From the NCBI RefSeq assembly GCF_028623165.1, contig NZ_CP117768.1, forward strand, positions 2,604,001 to 2,668,000: a DNA stretch of 64,000 nucleotides, given 5' to 3'. Both the position numbers and the translations under genes were made by a program. The notes under the pieces are model-generated. The model worked only from the letters and a program-made list of their open reading frames with translations. It did no database searches and was not told the DNA's origin. Positions 59,377-64,000 of the stretch are shown here, piece by piece (the first letter of the stretch is position 1; each line of letters begins with the position of its first letter). This stretch comes from Nostoc sp. UHCC 0926 (GTDB taxonomy: Bacteria; Cyanobacteriota; Cyanobacteriia; Cyanobacteriales; Nostocaceae).

Positions 59377-59973
59377 ATGGTTAAAAATTTTACAGGTAAA
59401 CCTTCAATTATCATTGCTCACCGAGGTGCTAGCGGCTATCGTCCAGAACACACCTTAGCTGCTTATGAATTAGCGATGCCTACGGCGGGCTACGCCTACG
59501 CACTGGGCGCTGACTATATTGAACCTGATTTAGTTTCCACTAAAGACGGTGTTTTAATTGCTCGTCACGAAAATGAGATTTCTGAAACCACCGACGTTGC
59601 TAGCCATGCAGAATTTGCTCACCATCAAGTTAGTGGTAATGATAGCACCTATGCAGATTTAGCAACTGCATCAGGTTTAAGGGAGATTGCTAAATATGCA
59701 CAGGCGGTTGGTATTCATAAAAATTTGCTGGTTCCTAGAGACAGTAGTGGTAAATTGCGATCGCCTACATCTTTAGTCACAGATGCTCATACGGCTGGTT
59801 TGCTGGTTCATGTTTGGACTTTCCGCAATGAAGACTGCTTTTTACCGCTGGACTTTCAAGGAAATCCCCAAGGGGAATATGAACTATTTTTCAGCTTAGG
59901 CGTTGATGGCGTATTTAGCGACTACCCAGATACGGCTTTTGCTGTGAACGAAAAGCTTCGGTTTAACTTTTAG
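59377..59973 (+). pseudogene. Glycerophosphodiester phosphodiesterase with internal deletion and inserted repeat
   Basis: The N-terminal TIM-barrel start is intact (IIAHRGASGYRPEHTLAAYE; then DYIEPDLVSTKDGVLIARHE), and the C-terminal end is too (SLVTDAHTAGLLVHVWTFRN; FFSLGVDGVFSDYPDTA). The product is only 198 residues; family members known to me are well over 300. The stretch after TTDVASHAEFA jumps to HHQVSGNDSTYADLATASG, so the middle of the barrel, including a catalytic acid, is gone. The frame survives. A 9-residue stretch MPTAGYAYA (59476-59502) comes from a 29-base repeat also present at 16299. It is probably non-functional, though expressed fragments cannot be excluded. Confidence 0.82.
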
Positions 59974-60072
59974 GACTTACGCCCTGAAAACCTGAAACAT
60001 ACACTAATCCAAAGACTGCATACATTCAAATGATTACTAAACAGCCGTTGTATGAAGTTGATGCAACATAAC

Positions 60073-60107
60073 CAAAAAATTCCCCACTTCTTAAATAAGT
60101 AGGGAAT
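60073..60107 (-). terminator. Intrinsic terminator after the methyltransferase gene
   Basis: Read leftwards, ATTCCCTACTT pairs with AAGTGGGGAAT (one mismatch) and is followed by TTTTTT. It lies 17 bases beyond the methyltransferase stop codon and is also in reach of the converging phosphodiesterase remnant. Confidence 0.7.
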
Positions 60108-60123
60108 ATGAATCTCTTAATTT

Positions 60124-60819
60124 TCACAAACTAGTCATCACCTGAGCTAATTGATTAGACAAATCAACTACAGACTCCTGGCATTTTTTAAATAAAACGC
60201 CAGCTAAAAAATAATAATCGCCAGAATAAAATGCCATTTTGTTTTCTCGGAGTTCTTCTATGTGTTTCTTTACCTTAGGATCAGAGCTATAGTAGCCAAA
60301 CTGTAAAGGTAACACCATGAAATTTTGAACACAATATCCATTTTCTTTTGCTAGGTTCAGCGTACTTATTGGATTAGAAAAGCTAGATATCAAAACCAAT
60401 ACATTTTCATAACCTAACGACAAAAGCTCATTGGTAACTGTGGCTCCATCTACCCCCCCAAATAAGAGTGGCATATAAATATCATTATCTGGTGCGGGGA
60501 GATATGGTGGATTTGCTACAAGATACTCTGCATCGGGTTGAAAAGAATTAAACAAAGATGAATTATGGATTATGTATTTATTAGTGAGATTATATTCATC
60601 GATGGTTGAATTGGCGACTTTCCATGCAGAAGTATTTAATTCAAATCCCTGAATTACACCATTAAACTTGTTTCTTAATAAGGAATTAATTACAGGACTA
60701 CCATCTCCTGAGCCAAACTCCACAATAGATTTGTAGTTTTGGCAATTTCTGATCACAAAATTGTCTAAGCAGTTGGAGTAGAAATTAGATTCTTCAGGAC
60801 AAAAAAAGATATCTTTCAT
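60124..60819 (-). CDS. SAM-dependent methyltransferase with NPPY motif
   Basis: I start at ATG 60817-60819 (MKDIFFCPEESNFYSNC, 231 residues) rather than at the TTG eleven codons upstream. Motif I is SIVEFGSGDGSPVINSLL, followed by an acidic residue in GFELNTSAWKVA, and motif IV is VANPPYLPAPDN, the NPPY loop of N-methyltransferases acting on bases or glutamine side chains. The fold is class I; the substrate cannot be read. It is AT-rich compared with ligA. No partner genes. Confidence 0.82.
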   Translation of the reverse strand: MKDIFFCPEESNFYSNCLDNFVIRNCQNYKSIVEFGSGDGSPVINSLLRNKFNGVIQGFELNTSAWKVANSTIDEYNLTNKYIIHNSSLFNSFQPDAEYLVANPPYLPAPDNDIYMPLLFGGVDGATVTNELLSLGYENVLVLISSFSNPISTLNLAKENGYCVQNFMVLPLQFGYYSSDPKVKKHIEELRENKMAFYSGDYYFLAGVLFKKCQESVVDLSNQLAQVMTSL

Positions 60820-61040
60820 TTGACTGCAATTCAATGTGTAAGGTATAATCAATGTGATAGAAGGTTATTTACTACCTTAATTTCAAGGCAATTAATAACC
60901 GTTCCTTTAGTAAAGAATTCTCACTAAAGAAATTGGGTTGTAGGTGGATTTGCAATAGAATGATTTAGAAATGTGAAATTAGAAATGCCAGAAAGAATCT
61001 GCCATTTTTAATTCCTAATTTTTTAGATTGCTCACATGAG

Positions 61041-62147
61041 TCAGGCGGCTTGTTCTGCTTCGCGGATTGATCGCACAACAGCAGCAGCGGCGCGATCGCC
61101 CATTAGTTTCTCCTGGTCATACCCAAGCACTAATTCCCATGCATCATTGGGATATCGTTCTGCCAAAGGCAAAGCCACATCATCTAACATCCAACGTCCG
61201 TGGCGTTCATCTTCTTTGATGTGCAGTTCCCAATAACCCATCGCCGCCTCAGAGAGTTCCAGCCGTTGCGCCGCCGCCAGATAGTTTCTGTAAGCCGCAG
61301 GTCCAGCCACCTCAAAATATGTCAACCCACCGTTATAACGGAGGAAATAGCGTTTGCGATCAGTAGTCAGAAAGCTATGATTAGCGCAAGCTAGGACTTC
61401 CCAAGGTACTAAATCGAAATATCCTTCTGGTTCAGTGTTCATCCCAAACTCAGCCAGCATTTGAGCAAAAAATGTCGAGTGCTTGCGGGATAAACGACCA
61501 TTGCCGTATTCTTCTAGTAATACGCGCACCAGCGTACATTGCATTTCATTAGCAGCACCACCCAATACGTAGCAAAGACGACTACCTTCTACCAAACCAT
61601 CAAAGGAGCCGATCGCCAGTAAGTGACGATAGCCAACTTCTGTCATTTCCTCACGAATGTAGCGACTACTCTCCGATAAAGGCGGATTTAAATCGGCAGA
61701 TGCACGCTCAATCAAAGCCTCTTTTACATCTAATTTTTGCAGTGCAGCCACATCGATTTGTGCCAGTTCCCACTTTTGCCAAGCAGCTTCAATTTGGTCA
61801 CGACATGAGTATAAGTAAGGCGATCGCTCATTGGTATAGTGCCGCAAATCGTCGTACCAAAACAGCTTTAGCCGATTAATTCGATAAAGTATCCGCTGAA
61901 CAAAACGGTGAGCCTGTTCATCAGAGCGATCGTTTTTATAGGCGGCGTGAATTGCTATAGAGAGCGTCTGTTCAAACTCACTGGCTCTTGCAGGTTTTAG
62001 ATCCAGTTGATTGTCCAAATCCTCCATTGCTAGCAGTTCTATAAATTGTTCCTCAGCACGGTCGTACTTGGTAATTGTCCTTTCTTCTGTTTGCATGCTC
62101 TTTTTCGCAGCCCCAGCGTTAGGAAATATGACTAAATTGCTTTGCAT
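61041..62147 (-). CDS. Iron-containing, heme-oxygenase-like redox enzyme family protein
   Basis: I prefer ATG 62145-62147 (MQSNLVIFPNAG, 368 residues); the frame opens with a GTG 14 codons earlier. A largely helical protein. The second half shows the metal-site pattern of heme-oxygenase-like di-iron proteins: REEMTEVGYRHLLAIG, SFFAQML-like helices, and YWELHIKEDERHGRWMLDD near the end (H...E...HG). The N-terminal 110 residues (YRINRLKLFWYDDLRHYTNE) are an extra helical domain. Such proteins include CADD-type oxidases, but the reaction here is unknown. Confidence 0.8.
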   Translation of the reverse strand: MQSNLVIFPNAGAAKKSMQTEERTITKYDRAEEQFIELLAMEDLDNQLDLKPARASEFEQTLSIAIHAAYKNDRSDEQAHRFVQRILYRINRLKLFWYDDLRHYTNERSPYLYSCRDQIEAAWQKWELAQIDVAALQKLDVKEALIERASADLNPPLSESSRYIREEMTEVGYRHLLAIGSFDGLVEGSRLCYVLGGAANEMQCTLVRVLLEEYGNGRLSRKHSTFFAQMLAEFGMNTEPEGYFDLVPWEVLACANHSFLTTDRKRYFLRYNGGLTYFEVAGPAAYRNYLAAAQRLELSEAAMGYWELHIKEDERHGRWMLDDVALPLAERYPNDAWELVLGYDQEKLMGDRAAAAVVRSIREAEQAA

Positions 62148-62311
62148 GGAATCTTCGGTAGCTTTGCAAAAGTGAGAAATTAATTTCACCTCTAATACCT
62201 AACTTTTCATACAAGTAGCTTTGTGTACATCTTTCCCTGGTTATAAAGAAAGATTAAGTTTAGAAGAACACAGGGGATTGGGCATTGGGCATGGGGCATT
62301 GGGCATGGGAA

Positions 62312-62691
62312 ATGAGTCTTTAATACTCGCCGACCAGTCTTTACAGCAGTTATTCATGTATTTGAACCCATCTGTCGTAGGGGCGCAAGGCCTTGCGCCC
62401 CTACCGCGTGGTCTTATTTACCTGAAAATAGCTGTAATACTCGCTGACGAGTCTTTGAACTCCGTTAATGAGTCTTTGATACTCGCCGACGAGTCTTTGA
62501 ACTCCATTAATGAGTCTTTGATACTCGCCGACGAGTCTTTGAACTCCATTAATGAGTCTTTGATACTCGCCGACGAGTCTTTGAACTCCGTTAATGAGTC
62601 TTTGATACTCGCCGACGAGTCTTTGAACTCCGTTAATGAGTCTTTGATACTCGCCGACGAGTCTTTGAACTCCGTTAATGAGTCTTTGAAC
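62312..62691. repeat. 21/42-bp minisatellite, interrupted by a miniature element
   Basis: The array is built of two alternating 21-base units, GAGTCTTTGATACTCGCCGAC and GAGTCTTTGAACTCCGTTAAT-type (some with CATTAAT). About twelve units follow the element and two lie before it. Both strands lack stops, so long spurious frames with heptad repeats run both ways. The remaining spacer (62190-62311 and 62692-62789) shows no gene. Confidence 0.85.
62342..62436. mobile_element. Miniature TA-flanked element, copy E, inserted in minisatellite
   Basis: The element is bounded by TA and has the shared palindromic core. Removing it with one TA restores AGTCTTTAATACTCGC, matching the unit at 62314-62329 (GAGTCTTTAATACTCGC). 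This is an independent second proof of TA duplication. It differs from copies A and C by a few bases in the arms. Confidence 0.85.
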
Positions 62692-62789
62692 TGCACTCCT
62701 CTGCCCCCCTGGTTACTGAGCGCAGCGATGCACTGAGCTTGCCGTTGGCGCAGCCTCTCGTAGAGAAGTGTCGAAGTATGCCCCCCTGC

Positions 62790-64000
62790 CTACGGCGCTT
62801 TCGTCTGTTGCTCAATCTCCTTACTTGGCGGAATCTCCTCAAGAGGAATCAGGGCTTCAATGACCGACTTCACAATTGGGGCGGCGACAGTAGAACCATA
62901 GGCACTTTCTCCTTTTGGCTCATCCACCACTGCAAACACTACATAGCGAGGAGATTCCACTGGCAAAATAGCCACGAAGCTGGTCATTCTAGCACCCTTG
63001 ATGTAGCCGCCATTAGGACTAGCTTTTTGGGCTGTACCAGTTTTACCAGCAATCCGATATCCCGGAATTTGTGCCGCCTTCCCACTGCCCTCAGTAACAA
63101 CAGTTTCCATCATTTGCACAACCTTTTGGGTTGTTGCAGCTGAGAAAATTTGGCGGGGGATGGTGCGAGGGGGTGAATCATGCATCTGCCCTTTGCTATC
63201 AATCAGCCCCCGAACTACATGGGGTGTGACCAATTTACCGCCATTGGCTAAAGCACCGTGCATTTGCACTAGCTGTAACGGTGTCATGGAAAAGCCTTGT
63301 CCAAAGGAAGTAGTAGCTGCCTCAATTGGCGAAGCGATAAATTCTTCTTGACTTTTGAGCCGACCGCCAACTTCAAAAGGTAAATCTGTATCAACTTTTT
63401 GTCCTAGCCCCAAGCGTTCTAGCCAGTTGTAGTAGATTGAAGGCTTTAAGCGTTGGATAATTTGCACCATGCCAATGTTGCTGGAATATTGCAAAATCTG
63501 AGCGATGCTGATTCGCCCATTACCATTATTCATCGCATTTTTGATGGTGTAATTAGCGACTCGAATAGAACCGGAGTCATTAAACATATCATCTGGTTTG
63601 ATGACGCCATTTTCCAGAGCGATCGCCACATTCAAAGGCTTGAAAGTCGATCCTGGTTCATAAAGATCCGCCACCGTCCAGTTTTTAAATAGCGAGATAT
63701 TAGCTTTAGAGTATTCATTAGGGTTATAGTTAGGCTGAGAAACCAGGGCCAGTAAGGAACCATCCAACGCATCCATCACAATTACCGCTCCCCGTTTGGC
63801 GTTAAACTTCTCCATCTGTTGTTTGAGCGCAACGCGAGCAATTCGTTGTAGACGGCTATCGATAGTGAGTTGCAGTTGCAAATCATCAAAATGTAGAAAA
63901 CCTTCGGGCGCATGATCCGGCATCAAGTCCCCATTACCCGACCGACTGAGCCGCAGCGTTTGCACAGGACGTTCTAGCAACTTCTCTTGAGAGTATTCCA
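62790..64000 (-). CDS. Class B penicillin-binding protein (FtsI/PBP2-type), N-terminus beyond window
   Basis: The coding frame is open to the right edge, so the N-terminal membrane anchor and part of the dimerisation domain are missing. Transpeptidase motifs are complete: EPGSTFKPLNVA (SxxK), YSSNIGMVQII (SxN) and IAGKTGTAQKAS (KTG). The C-terminus ends with ESAYGSTVAAPIVKSVIEAL, typical of cyanobacterial FtsI. It crosslinks septal or sidewall peptidoglycan. Whether it is ftsI itself cannot be decided without the N-terminal part and neighbours such as ftsW. Confidence 0.93.
   Translation of the reverse strand, partial: EYSQEKLLERPVQTLRLSRSGNGDLMPDHAPEGFLHFDDLQLQLTIDSRLQRIARVALKQQMEKFNAKRGAVIVMDALDGSLLALVSQPNYNPNEYSKANISLFKNWTVADLYEPGSTFKPLNVAIALENGVIKPDDMFNDSGSIRVANYTIKNAMNNGNGRISIAQILQYSSNIGMVQIIQRLKPSIYYNWLERLGLGQKVDTDLPFEVGGRLKSQEEFIASPIEAATTSFGQGFSMTPLQLVQMHGALANGGKLVTPHVVRGLIDSKGQMHDSPPRTIPRQIFSAATTQKVVQMMETVVTEGSGKAAQIPGYRIAGKTGTAQKASPNGGYIKGARMTSFVAILPVESPRYVVFAVVDEPKGESAYGSTVAAPIVKSVIEALIPLEEIPPSKEIEQQTKAP

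Noticed and set aside
62312..62691. Possible CRISPR array
   Set aside because: Repeats are directly adjacent without unique spacers and have 21-base periods; no cas gene is in the window.
62221..62736. 171-codon plus-strand frame and 92-codon minus-strand frame over the 62.3-62.7 kb array
   Set aside because: Both are produced by the 21-base-period repeats and the inserted element; no ribosome binding site and no protein family.

Overview
The window is a piece of a filamentous cyanobacterial chromosome, most likely Nostoc or a close relative. The evidence is psaC (photosystem I iron-sulfur subunit), LL-diaminopimelate aminotransferase, a 331-residue cyanobacterial-type ilvC, a cyAbrB regulator, TxlA, a cyanobacteriochrome, many GCGATCGC (HIP1) octamers, and the dense short palindromic repeats typical of Nostocaceae. 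No tRNA or rRNA gene was seen.

Layout. 1-4.4 kb: a cut-off ATPase, a Uma2-family protein with a stranded DUF4351 tail, aspartoacylase and N-acylglucosamine 2-epimerase. 4.6-9.4 kb: three co-oriented genes (a BrxC/BrxD-like ATPase, a membrane coiled-coil TerB-C protein, a DUF815 ATPase), then a TMEM14 protein. 9.4-17.4 kb: fructosamine kinase, a von Willebrand D-domain protein between two IS5 fragments, an M16 peptidase and HtpX, separated by repeat-rich spacers. 17.1-18.8 kb: a fluoride riboswitch ahead of a ClC-type transporter. 19-30 kb: dapL, a type II NADH dehydrogenase, a DUF4349 lipoprotein, ilvC, a fatty-acid-hydroxylase-like protein, an OvoA-like sulfoxide synthase coupled to a DUF427 gene with an in-frame stop, and a large EAL-cyanobacteriochrome-GGDEF protein. 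30-41 kb: secreted proteins, DUF4912, pyrR, cbiB, an Rrf2 regulator, cyAbrB and a ClC-CBS channel. 41-46 kb: a Panacea-type toxin-antitoxin pair, a seven-bladed WD40 protein and several decayed small genes. 46-49 kb: psaC and glmS. 48.9-51.7 kb: a defence-type island (C5 DNA methyltransferase, HEPN nuclease, DUF262). 52-64 kb: txlA, a diguanylate cyclase, ligA, a VWA protein, a deleted glycerophosphodiesterase, a methyltransferase, a heme-oxygenase-like protein and the 3' part of an ftsI-type PBP gene.

Three themes stand out. (1) Accessory conflict or stress modules: the methyltransferase/HEPN/DUF262 island, the Panacea pair, and the TerB-C/BrxC-D-like ATPase set. (2) A recently active miniature element of about 94 bp that duplicates TA. 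Five copies are present; two sit inside 21-bp-period minisatellites and so show the empty site directly, and one abuts the fluoride riboswitch. (3) Ongoing decay and remodelling: in-frame stops in a DUF427 gene, a parD-like gene and an unidentified gene, a one-base frameshift in another, and repeats inserted in frame inside an M16 peptidase and a glycerophosphodiesterase. All functions are read from motifs by eye; no database search was possible.
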